Shown here: positions 6,289 to 12,627 of the stretch, one piece after another
How the letters are laid out: each line of letters opens with the position of its first letter
How positions within the stretch are numbered: the stretch's first letter is position 1
Assembly (NCBI RefSeq): GCF_002505485.1
Contig: NZ_DAVG01000005.1
Span: forward strand, 1 to 12,992
Reading direction: 5' to 3'
DNA length: 12,992 bases
From: Methanosarcina sp. UBA5
GTDB lineage: Archaea; Halobacteriota; Methanosarcinia; Methanosarcinales; Methanosarcinaceae
Program-made: the position numbers and the translations under genes
The notes under the pieces: generated by a model
What the model was told of the DNA's origin: nothing
Databases searched by the model: none
What the model saw: the letters and a program-made list of their open reading frames with translations, nothing else

Positions 6289-6480
6289 TCAAGCTTTATT
6301 TTTTGTCTTGGATCGCTCATAGGCTGTCCGATAATAACAATTAGTATAATAACCGAATTCCTTCTTTTTTGATTTAGAGACTTTAGATGCCTTGTTTTTT
6401 ATAGGTTTTTGCCCCAAAACAATTTTTTGGACAGCCTGTTTAGGTTTTAGTGGTCGCACTGATTTTCCACTTTGTTTCAA
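6289..6480 (-). CDS. Doubtful 63-aa lysine-rich protein
   Basis: A TTG at 6480 with a nearby GGAG opens a 63-codon frame that is very basic, with about a quarter Lys/Arg (RPLKPKQAVQKIVLGQKPIK; SKVSKSKKKEFG) and an aromatic patch (GYYTNCYYRTAYE). The same frame is open for a further 13 codons upstream (TTFEVSKALEYLK), which is also protein-like, so the true gene may have been longer and lost its start. It could be a small nucleic-acid-binding protein or the tail of a broken one. No family recognised. Confidence 0.25.
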   Translation of the reverse strand: MKQSGKSVRPLKPKQAVQKIVLGQKPIKNKASKVSKSKKKEFGYYTNCYYRTAYERSKTKNKA

Positions 6481-6534
6481 GTACTCCAGGGCTTTTGAAA
6501 CTTCAAAAGTTGTATTTTATCATGTTTTTTCAGG

Positions 6535-6561
6535 CCTCTGGTACCTCTGGTACCTCTGGTA
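6535..6561. repeat. Three perfect tandem copies of a 9-bp unit
   Basis: CCTCTGGTA occurs three times head to tail (6535-6543, 6544-6552, 6553-6561), about 120 bases upstream of queD. Each unit contains GGTACC at the junction, so the array is locally palindromic. It lies in a chance open frame giving GTS triplets, which I do not count as a gene. Confidence 0.85.
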
Positions 6562-6678
6562 CATCCCATAAAAGTTCATTGGAACCCATAAAATATTCTA
6601 CTTTTTGCATATCGACAAATTTGGAAAACTATTTATCAAGAAACAGTATCTTAAGTTCAGCAAGGAGATTTTGTAGCT

Positions 6679-7050
6679 ATGTTTGAGTTAAAAGTTGTTA
6701 CCCATTTTGCAGCAGCCCATCAGCTTAAGATGGTAGCCAAAAAGTGTGAAAACCTTCACGGACATAACTGGAAGGTCGAAGTTTGTGTGGCTGGAGAAAA
6801 ACTTAATGAAGCCGGAGTACTGGTGGACTTTGGAGAATTAAAACAGAATGTATCCGAAATCATGACAAGGCTGGATCATAACTTTTTAAATGAGCTCGAT
6901 TACTTTGATGACAGCAATCCACCGTCTTCGGAAAATATTGCCCTATACATTGCAAATTCCCTTCAAACCATGCTAAAAGATCCAGAAATCAGGGTTACCA
7001 GTGTTACAGCCTGGGAATCGGAGAATGCCTGTGCAACATATTTAACTTAA
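6679..7050 (+). CDS. queD: 6-carboxytetrahydropterin synthase (QueD/PTPS family)
   Basis: 123-aa T-fold enzyme, the expected length for QueD. It converts dihydroneopterin triphosphate to 6-carboxy-5,6,7,8-tetrahydropterin, an early step toward preQ0 and, in archaea, archaeosine at tRNA position 15. Visible residues: zinc ligands His14 (FAAAHQL), His27 and His29 (LHGHNW); Cys23 in the CxxxHGH arrangement typical of QueD; VDFGELK (49-55); Asp66/His67 of the catalytic relay (RLDHNFL); PSSEN (82-86); and Glu113 in AWESENA, the pterin anchor. An SD, AAGGAG, lies at 6662-6667, 11 bases before the ATG. The gene stands alone; the queC, queE and tgt partners are not in the window. A role in another pterin pathway cannot be excluded from sequence alone. 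Confidence 0.9.
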   Translation: MFELKVVTHFAAAHQLKMVAKKCENLHGHNWKVEVCVAGEKLNEAGVLVDFGELKQNVSEIMTRLDHNFLNELDYFDDSNPPSSENIALYIANSLQTMLKDPEIRVTSVTAWESENACATYLT

Positions 7051-7129
7051 TTCTTTCAAAGGTCAGTCATTATCTCTTATGAGCAGGCAACATCATTTAA
7101 GGTAGTTTTAACTGTTTTATCCCAAAATA

Positions 7130-7160
7130 GTTCATTTTTTAATTTCTTTTCTTAAAATTA
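7130..7160 (+). terminator. T-rich 3' end signal after queD
   Basis: Several T-runs (CATTTTTTAATTTCTTTTCTT) about 80 bases past the stop, with no clear stem. Confidence 0.25.
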
Positions 7161-7321
7161 TATCCCGTATACGAGTTGTCGTCAATCGAACTTTCATATA
7201 GTTTCGAATCTGCGAAATAATTTCAGGATACAACGAAAAGAATTTTTGTGAAAACAGATTTAGTTTTCCTAAATGTTTTACTTACATAGCCTTAAAACTT
7301 AACCTCCTTTAGACACTATTT

Positions 7322-7357
7322 TTATTTTATTGTCAAAACTTATTTTATTGTCAAAAA
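7322..7357. repeat. 18-bp tandem duplication
   Basis: TTATTTTATTGTCAAAAC (7322-7339) is repeated at once with one difference at its end (7340-7357). It lies in the AT-rich spacer between queD and the MITE-like element; apart from this, I see nothing between 7160 and 7425. Confidence 0.75.
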
Positions 7358-7425
7358 ACATCTCTTTATTTAAAATCACAATGCAGATAGCAATTATAAT
7401 TAAGACGCCGGTTTCAATACATTTA

Positions 7426-7557
7426 GAGCTTATCCCAAAAATAATTTTATCCTCAGGTCGATAAGAATTTCAGAACATTTTTTCCGTAATCAGAAACTTA
7501 TTGATTATTTCCGAATTCGAGGTTTACAGAAGCAGTTTTGAGTTATGGGATAGGCTC
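7426..7557. mobile_element. 132-bp MITE-like element with IS5-type ends
   Basis: The left end GAGCTTATCCCAAAA and the right end (reverse complement GAGCCTATCCCATAA) are inverted copies of the terminus found at the IS5-type remnant (10104-10128, minus strand). The left 25 bases match that terminus at about 22 positions. The inside has no transposase frame, so this is a non-autonomous deletion derivative or solo remnant. No clear target-site duplication is visible beside it. Confidence 0.6.
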
Positions 7558-7682
7558 GGTTGTAACTTCATGTTCTCTGCAGATAAAGTGTTATTAGGAG
7601 ATCTTTCCGGCGTATACTCACCTAAAACCTTATATCCAACATTCTTATCTCAAAGATTCTTATCTGGCTATATTTTTGGCAA

Positions 7683-7720
7683 CCACTTATTTAATACTCT
7701 GCCACTTATTTAATGCTCTA
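7683..7720. repeat. 19-bp tandem duplication at the dinB break
   Basis: CCACTTATTTAATACTCTG is followed directly by a second copy with two differences (7702-7720). It abuts the point where the dinB remnant ends, so it may mark the deletion junction. Confidence 0.75.
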
Positions 7721-7819
7721 ATTTATACTGATCTCAATTGACGCAAAGAAACTGTCCATATCCGCGTGGAAGGTTATTCGCCTTTCAAGAGCATTTATTT
7801 TCGAACTGGAGACAGGCAT
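7718..7819 (-). pseudogene. dinB: dinB (DNA polymerase IV) N-terminal remnant
   Basis: The 33-codon frame contains ERRITFHADMDSFFASIEI, the conserved first strand of Y-family polymerases in which Asp of the DMDSFFASIE motif binds catalytic metal. The start region is intact: ATG at 7819 with GAGG four bases upstream. After SIEI the frame runs into ISIN and a stop, while the family continues for some 320-400 residues. No further dinB sequence was recognised downstream toward the MITE-like element. The remnant is divergent from the dehydrogenase gene. Translesion polymerase activity cannot come from this piece. Confidence 0.8.
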
Positions 7820-7929
7820 TATCCTCAGATAGGGAAAATAGGTAAAAAAGGTTTGAGGAAGTCGAGTGAAAGTATTAACCTGTTTCCTTAGAAGGCATTT
7901 CCACAAAGCAACCATATATATTAAAATAA

Positions 7930-7939
7930 TTATATATAA
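7930..7939 (+). promoter_or_regulatory. TATA box for the dehydrogenase gene
   Basis: TTATATATAA is a near-ideal archaeal TATA box. Initiation about 25 bases downstream would give a leader of roughly 35 bases before the start at 7995. Confidence 0.5.
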
Positions 7940-7994
7940 AACATCGGAATTTTTTGATCTACTTAGAGTTCTTAACTTCGAAACGGTGGGGAAA

Positions 7995-9140
7995 ATGAAA
8001 GGGGTAAAAATAATATTTGGTATTTTTGCAGTTATTGCACTTGTTTTTGGAACTTACGCGGTTCTTAGAACCGTTTCTATTAATGGCTGTGGAGAAAATG
8101 GAACCGGGCTTGCCTGTATCGAACTTCCAAATGGTTTTTCCATTGATTATTATGCCGAGAATATTGAGGGTGCGAGGTCAATGGCCCTTAGCCCTAATGG
8201 CACTATTTTTGTCGGGAGCCGGGATGCGGGAAGGGTTTATGCGGTCCTTGACCGAAACAACGACAGTAAAGCCGATGCTGTGCTTGTGCTTGCCGAGGGC
8301 CTGGATATGCCAAATGGGATGGCATTCAGGAATGGTTCTCTATACGTTGCTGAGGTTTCCAGAGTGATTCGCTATGATGATATTGAATCAAGGCTTGAAG
8401 ATCCACCTGAACCCGTCGTGGTCAATGATAATTTCCCATCCGACCGCGCTCACGGCTGGAAATACATCAAATTCGGGCCTGACGGGAAGCTTTATGTGCC
8501 TGTAGGAATGCCGTGTAATGTTTGTAATAAGGAAAGGGAAGACGAGCGGTATGGAACAATTATGAGAATGGAAGCCGATGGAAGCAAACTTGAGATTTTC
8601 GCAAAAGGTGTCAGGAATACTGTTGGGTTTGACTGGAATCCCAAGACCGGAGAATTATGGTTTACTGACAACGGAAGAGATTGGCTTGGAGATGATATGC
8701 CTCCGGATGAACTTAACCGGGCACCTTTACAGGGAATGCATTTCGGTTTTCCCTATTGCCACGCGGGAGATATTCCAGATCCTGAATTCGGGAAACTCAG
8801 GAACTGCTCGGAATTTACACCTCCCGAAATAAAATTGGGCCCGCATGTGGCTGCCCTTGGAATGACCTTTTACACAGGTACAATGTTTCCTGAAGACTAC
8901 AGAAACCAGATCTTTATTGCCGAGCATGGGTCATGGAACAGAAAAATCCCAATCGGATACCGGGTCTCCCTTGTCAGGCTGGAGAACGGAAAGCCTGTAA
9001 GTTATGAGCCTTTCGCCGACGGCTGGCTTCAGGGACTTGCAGCCTGGGGAAGACCTGTTGATATTCTTGTAATGTCTGACGGATCCTTGCTTGTTTCCGA
9101 TGACAAGAATAACGCAATTTACAGGATCAGCTACGGCTGA
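7995..9140 (+). CDS. Membrane-anchored PQQ-dependent sugar dehydrogenase-like beta-propeller
   Basis: 381-aa six-bladed propeller of the soluble glucose dehydrogenase/L-sorbosone dehydrogenase family (GSDH, PF07995). Residues 5-28 form a signal anchor, so the propeller faces outside. Family motifs in order: MALSPNGTIFVGSRDAGRVY, HGWKYIKFGPDGKLYV (His153, likely the catalytic base), GVRNTVGFDW (Arg207-Asn208), ELWFTDNGRDWLGDDMPPDE, HFGFPYCHAG, AEHGSWNR and GRPVDILVMSDGSLLVSDD. Family enzymes oxidise aldoses with PQQ, but methanogens are not known to make PQQ, so substrate and cofactor here are open. The ATG at 7995 follows GGTGGGG and begins the anchor; the frame extends to 7866 without an SD. 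Base composition is richer in GC than its surroundings. Confidence 0.88.
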   Translation: MKGVKIIFGIFAVIALVFGTYAVLRTVSINGCGENGTGLACIELPNGFSIDYYAENIEGARSMALSPNGTIFVGSRDAGRVYAVLDRNNDSKADAVLVLAEGLDMPNGMAFRNGSLYVAEVSRVIRYDDIESRLEDPPEPVVVNDNFPSDRAHGWKYIKFGPDGKLYVPVGMPCNVCNKEREDERYGTIMRMEADGSKLEIFAKGVRNTVGFDWNPKTGELWFTDNGRDWLGDDMPPDELNRAPLQGMHFGFPYCHAGDIPDPEFGKLRNCSEFTPPEIKLGPHVAALGMTFYTGTMFPEDYRNQIFIAEHGSWNRKIPIGYRVSLVRLENGKPVSYEPFADGWLQGLAAWGRPVDILVMSDGSLLVSDDKNNAIYRISYG

Positions 9141-9150
9141 TCCAATTTCC

Positions 9151-9234
9151 GGATCTGGTAGATGTAATCTGGTGAGCGTAATCTGATGAGCGTAATCTGG
9201 TGAGCGTAATCTGGTGAGCATAATCTGGTAAATG
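9151..9234. repeat. Six tandem 14-bp units (minisatellite)
   Basis: The core unit TAATCTGGTGAGCG repeats from 9165 to 9220 (four units, one or no differences each). It is flanked by diverged outer units: GGATCTGGTAGATG (9151-9164) and TAATCTGGTAAATG (9221-9234). The array sits between the dehydrogenase stop (9140) and the ferritin-like gene. The unit length is not a multiple of three and there are no spacers, so it is neither coding nor CRISPR. The inner units being nearly identical implies recent expansion. Confidence 0.92.
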
Positions 9235-9277
9235 TATTTATTTTGATATCCTCATATACATAAGCAGGGGGATTAAG

Positions 9278-9562
9278 TTGTTATCCAAAATACCTGTAGA
9301 TATTAAAAACATAACAGAAGGGGATATTGATAAAGAGATCCTCAGAGCTGCAATCGTCGCTGAGCTTGATGCTGTAAACCTTTATGAGCAGATGGCAAAC
9401 TTAACAAAAGATGAGAATATAAAAGCTGTGCTTATGGACGTAGCAAAAGAGGAAAAAACGCACATCGGAGAGTTTCAGGCCCTTTTACTGAAATTTGACC
9501 CTCAACACGAAAAGGAACTTGAAGCCGGAGCTAAAGAGGCGGAAGAGGTATCGTCCAAATAA
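9278..9562 (+). CDS. Two-helix ferritin-like protein resembling encapsulin cargo
   Basis: 94-aa half-ferritin that would dimerise to build a four-helix iron site. Helix 1 has ILRAAIVAELDAVNLYEQMA with Glu29 and Glu37; helix 2 has DVAKEEKTHIGEFQALLL with Glu58, Glu59 and His62, the ExxH pattern of encapsulated ferritins. From memory it closely resembles the ferritin-like domain fused to the Pyrococcus furiosus encapsulin. Start TTG at 9278 is supported by AGGGGG (9266-9271). The Glu/Lys-rich tail after residue 76 could be a loading or linker segment. Expected role: ferroxidase or peroxide/iron handling, perhaps inside a shell. No shell gene follows; an IS5-type remnant begins about 12 bases after the stop. 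Confidence 0.85.
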   Translation: MLSKIPVDIKNITEGDIDKEILRAAIVAELDAVNLYEQMANLTKDENIKAVLMDVAKEEKTHIGEFQALLLKFDPQHEKELEAGAKEAEEVSSK

Positions 9563-9574
9563 ACTTCTCCCCTA

Positions 9575-10080
9575 AGTTAACAGGCCTTCCTAGAGGTCTC
9601 TTTATATTGAAATTTTTAAATGTAGGTATATAAAGTGTTGAATCATTTTTATTTGCAGGAACAACGATAATCGAGAGGGTTAGGCCCTGTAAGTCTACTA
9701 AAACGCTTATTTTTATTCCTTTTACTTTTTTGTGTCCATCGTAGCCGATATTTCTCCTTTTTTAGCCGAACATCCTTTGTATTAGTAAAACAATGTGAAA
9801 GATTTACTTTCTTCAAGTTTTAACCTTTGTTTAAAAGTTTATTGAAAATCTTCTGATAGGTACCATGTTCACACAAGTAAAGATGAAATCTATGCACTGT
9901 TGACTTAGATCCATATTTCCTGGGAACGTCTTTCCACATACAACCTGCCATAACAACGTACAAAATATCGTTCATTAACTTCCTCATATTTGCACGCGGC
10001 CTTCCTGTATGTGGTTTCTGTGGAGGAAGATAAGGTTCTATGGAATTCCATAGAAAGTCATCGATTTCATGGAATGACAT
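9575..10080 (-). pseudogene. IS5-type DDE transposase, broken
   Basis: The N-terminal 86 codons (10080-9820) are intact: SFHEIDDFLWNSIEPYLPPQ, a TGRPR block and the MAGCMWKDVPRKYG region typical of IS5-group first reading frames. A TAA at 9820 is followed in frame by NLKKVNLSHCFTNTKDV. The expected catalytic Asp is replaced near HCFTNTKDV. After a shift comes IGYDGHKKVKGIKISVLVDL, QGLTLSIIVVPANKNDST and IKRPLGRPVN, where similarity ends. Some IS5 members join two frames by frameshifting, but here a stop, a shift, a lost acidic residue and a missing C-terminus together make it inactive. Confidence 0.85.
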
Positions 10081-10128
10081 AAAAGTAAATTTATAATTTC
10101 AACATAATATTACTTTTGGGATAGGCTC
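9575..10128 (-). mobile_element. Truncated IS5-type insertion sequence
   Basis: One terminus is present: read from 10128 on the minus strand it begins GAGCCTATCCCAAAAGTAAT, followed about 48 bases from the end by the transposase ATG. The other terminus is missing; transposase similarity stops near 9575, right against the ferritin-like gene, so the distal third was deleted. The same terminus occurs at both ends of the MITE-like element at 7426-7557. Confidence 0.75.
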
Positions 10129-10176
10129 ATGTAATACTGAAAAGAGCAAATTTTTCAATTATATTTAAGGAAAAGT

Positions 10177-10196
10177 CGGTCGTACGGGCACGACCG
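10177..10196 (-). terminator. 7-bp hairpin terminator of the downstream-facing gene
   Basis: On the minus strand CGGTCGT-GCCCGT-ACGACCG is a perfect GC-rich stem followed by ACTTTTCCTT. It lies 95 bases past the stop at 10291 of the minus-strand gene, a fitting position and orientation for its terminator. Confidence 0.55.
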
Positions 10197-10206
10197 GTGA
10201 GAGCCT

Positions 10207-10262
10207 GGGTTCTAAAATCAATTCATTCCCAGCAAGGGTTCAAAACCAATCTATTTCCAGCA
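10207..10262. repeat. Two degenerate ~28-bp tandem units
   Basis: GGGTTCTAAAATCAATTCAT with CCCAGCAA (10207-10235) is followed by a diverged second unit beginning GGGTTCAAAACCAATCTATT (10236-10262). It lies between the terminator hairpin and the gene end. Confidence 0.5.
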
Positions 10263-10290
10263 GGACTGCCTAAAAAGATTATTTCCGGTT

Positions 10291-10935
10291 TCACTCCTTC
10301 TTTTCCAGGCAGATGAGCCCTTCGGCGTACGGAAGCGTCTCTTTCATCCAGACACAGAACTCTCTCCACTCATCAAGCTTGTGATTGCGGCGCTGGAAAT
10401 AGATATTGCGGAGCTCAGCATAATTGGTCACAACTGTCCTTTTCTGCATGAATGCGCTCGGCAGGTCCTGGACAAGTTCCCTGAAAACCGCTTTTCGGTA
10501 TGCTTTGTCCTCTTCACTGTCTCCCTCGCGGAATTTATAGGCTTTGATAAGGTCGTTAAGGTGCCGGATCTGGTCATTCCTGTAATCGGTCAGGGTATCA
10601 AAAGAAAAGTCGTGAGGTGCAAGCTCCTTGCTTGTCAGCTTGTGCATCGTTGAAGTGGAGTTTTTTTCTGCGAACTTGTAAGTATCAAACTCCTTCCACC
10701 AGTAGAGAGGAGCGGTAAGGTCAAAACAGACCGTGATGAACCTTAAAAACTTCCCATGTTCGTTCCCTGCAAGGGTCAGACGCTGGGCCAGGTTTAGATC
10801 CTTTTCTCCGAGCTTGCAGTTTCCTGCTTCATCAGGCTTACTGCTGTCCATAAGGTGCCAGGAGTTCATAGGGTTCCGCATGCCGAGAATTGCATAATAG
10901 ATATTATATGTACCGTGTAACTTCATTTCAATCAT
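10291..10935 (-). CDS. Conserved phage/Firmicutes-type protein, possibly ThyX-like
   Basis: 214-aa protein with conserved blocks I recall from uncharacterised proteins of Clostridium and of phages: ILGMRNPMNSWH, LAQRLTLAGNEHGKFLRFI, TAPLYWWKEFDTYKFAEKNS, TSTMHKLTSK, LPSAFMQKRTVVTNYAELRN and IYFQRRNHKLDEW. The order W-E-D-T-Y followed by NS-STMHK is faintly like the QWxRHR...NxxS core of flavin-dependent thymidylate synthase (ThyX), so a distant relationship is possible but unproven. The start at 10935 is preferred to 10998: it has AAGAGG eight bases upstream and matches where family members begin. Soluble, no signal. Its GC content is above that of the neighbouring spacers. With the family's distribution this suggests acquisition from a virus or bacterium. 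It stands alone between an IS remnant and a dead transporter gene. Confidence 0.72.
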   Translation of the reverse strand: MIEMKLHGTYNIYYAILGMRNPMNSWHLMDSSKPDEAGNCKLGEKDLNLAQRLTLAGNEHGKFLRFITVCFDLTAPLYWWKEFDTYKFAEKNSTSTMHKLTSKELAPHDFSFDTLTDYRNDQIRHLNDLIKAYKFREGDSEEDKAYRKAVFRELVQDLPSAFMQKRTVVTNYAELRNIYFQRRNHKLDEWREFCVWMKETLPYAEGLICLEKKE

Positions 10936-10995
10936 AAAAGCGCCTCTTAAACCCATTACGAGAAGCAGTTTATAAATCTGTTTGTTGAAGTCGTT

Positions 10996-11065
10996 CATAA
11001 GCCGACGTGATAAATAACTTGTAAATGTGTCATAAACCGACGTGATAAATAACTTATAAACCTAT
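10996..11065. repeat. 35-bp tandem duplication of the upstream/promoter region
   Basis: Units 10996-11030 and 11031-11065 share CATAA-CCGACGTGATAAATAACTT and differ mainly in the last ten bases. On the minus strand each unit carries an AT-rich box; the distal one reads GTTTATAAGTT (TATA-like), the proximal TTTACAAGTT. The distal box would initiate about 95 bases before the start at 10935. The ATG at 10998 lies inside the proximal unit. Confidence 0.85.
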
Positions 11066-11207
11066 CTATGGCAAATAAAATAACTGGTTTTAAACAAATT
11101 TAGAAGACAACCAGAAAACTCTTTTTAAACCCGGTCTTTCATAAATTCGGAAACAAAAAACACTTTTGAGGCAGATTTTTCAGATGAGGTTTTCAGATAA
11201 ATTTCAT

Positions 11208-12519
11208 TCAGGCGCTTTCGATAGCTTTTACGGGATCGAGTTTTGCAGTTTTCCGCGCAGGGTAGATGCCTGAGATTATATTGATTATGAAAGCAAAGAA
11301 AGCCGCATATACAAATTGAGGGGCTCAACTTCAAGAGGAAGAGTCTGGATTCCGAAATACATCTCTTGCGGAACCTCGATTTCGTAGTTCTGAAGTGCGA
11401 CAGTTACAATGTAACCAAGAGAAGTGCCGAGTACAAGCCCCATTTCCCCAAGGATCACGGGCTGAAAAGAAAGACGACCATTATGCTTTTCTGAGAGGCT
11501 CCCATAGCTTTGAGGGTCCCGATTTCGGAGGTTCTCTGAGCAACGATGTTAATCAGGGTATTCGCTATCCCGAAGCCTACAATGCCATAAATTAATAAAT
11601 AAAAATATTTGCAAAATATCTTCTGAGTATTCAGGAGATTTAAAATTTCTACATTTGCTTCGAGCCAGCTGACTGCATCAAGTCCGGATTCTCTTTCAAT
11701 TGAACTTGCTATAACTTCGGCCTGGTACGGGTCTGCAACCCTGACTCCTATTGTACTTATAACCTCTGGCTCATTGAAAAAATGGGCAGTGTGCCGATTT
11801 TTCTGTAAAATCACAAATTTCAATAAGTTAATGGGTCAAAAATTCAATATCAGAAGGCCAATTTCTCCTACAGGATACAAAAACTTGACTTAGAATTTAC
11901 AGCAAATTCGCAACACTGACAAAAAATGCTGCACCGAATCAATCCTTGCATAGGACGTTACCTCATCTGCACCAGTCCCGGTATGAATAAGCCCTAAAAC
12001 CTTAAAGGAAGTGTCTTATGAACCTGGAAAAACCGCATCCACACGATCTCCCAGTTGAACCCCAAGGTATTTTTCTGCAAGCTTATCTCCAAGCACGATT
12101 CCGTACCTTGTATGCACAAGCGATAGGAATCTCCCTTCTACCACATCCTCGTTTATTCGCATAACCGCATATCAGCCTCAGGTTCAACCCCCTGAAGTGA
12201 AATTCCCTCGGCATTGTCACGGTATTCCAGCTCCGCCTGGCCAAGATATTTAGGAGACACTGCTATAACTCCTTCTTTTTCTGTAATCCGGGCTGAATTG
12301 TATCTGTAAAGATGAATAAATTCTTCTTCTTCATCTTGAGGGGTTATAATGATATGCGTATTATTCTCAATGCTTGATTGTACGAGTTCTGCCTGAAAAC
12401 CAGAAAGTATAGCCATCATTATCGTTGACATATACAGAAAGGGCAACTGCCAGAATGGCAAAAAAAGTTTGCCTTCTTCTGGACAAGACCTGCCTCAAAG
12501 CTATTTTCAGTTCGTACAT
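11208..12519 (-). pseudogene. FtsX/MacB-type ABC transporter permease, heavily frameshifted
   Basis: Starts MYELKIALRQVLSRRRQTFF plus AILAVALSV, the first membrane helix. After shifts the periplasmic core follows: SGFQAELVQSSIENNTHIII, KYLGQAELEYRDNAEGISLQ, and in another frame YGIVLGDKLAEKYLGVQLGD. Next are FFNEPEVISTIGVRVADPYQ and the FtsX domain, GFGIANTLINIVAQRTSEIG with TLKAMGASQKSIM, then GEMGLVLGTSLGYIVTVALQ, and finally SGIYPARKTAKLDPVKAIES before the TGA at 11210-11208. The order and span (about 437 codons) fit one lipoprotein- or efflux-type permease. At least four frameshifts plus in-frame stops (11820-12040) and foreign-looking sequence near 11830-11900 make it non-functional. No ATPase or membrane-fusion partner is in the window. 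Confidence 0.9.
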
Positions 12520-12533
12520 ATTAGTGAACTCTT

Positions 12534-12607
12534 GTCTGGATAAGTCTATATAGATAAATCCTATCTGAATAAATCTGTATGGATAAGACATATCTGGATA
12601 AACTACT
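12534..12607. repeat. Five degenerate 14-15-bp tandem units upstream of the permease
   Basis: Units: GTCTGGATAAGTCTA, TATAGATAAATCCTA, TCTGAATAAATCTG, TATGGATAAGACATA and TCTGGATAAACTACT (12534-12607). Each holds GATAA or AATAA. Length and the TCTGG core recall the minisatellite at 9151-9234, though the two arrays are not clearly homologous. Confidence 0.7.
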
Positions 12608-12627
12608 ATGTGAACAGATTCAATTTT

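Noticed and set aside
6321..6437. 9-bp inverted repeat AGGCTGTCC/GGACAGCCT about 100 bases apart
   Set aside because: Short, with no extension of similarity and no transposase nearby; it may be chance within a doubtful ORF.
6450..6686. Plus-strand 78-codon frame containing a GTSGTSGTS stretch
   Set aside because: The stretch comes from the 9-bp tandem repeat; there is no SD, and the end overlaps the queD start region.
7501..7713. Plus-strand 70-codon frame beginning inside the MITE-like element
   Set aside because: TTG start without SD, crosses the element end; composition is protein-like in places but also on the opposite strand.
8931..9221. Minus-strand frame starting in the 14-bp repeats and covering the end of the dehydrogenase gene
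   Set aside because: Antisense to a well-supported gene; its repetitive start only reflects the minisatellite.
9151..9234. Tandem array as a CRISPR
   Set aside because: Units are 14 bp and contiguous, with no unique spacers and no cas genes in the window.
10200..10262. tRNA-like GGTTCAAAACC motif
   Set aside because: It looks like a T-arm, but no acceptor stem, D-arm or anticodon arm can be built around it; it belongs to a degenerate tandem repeat.
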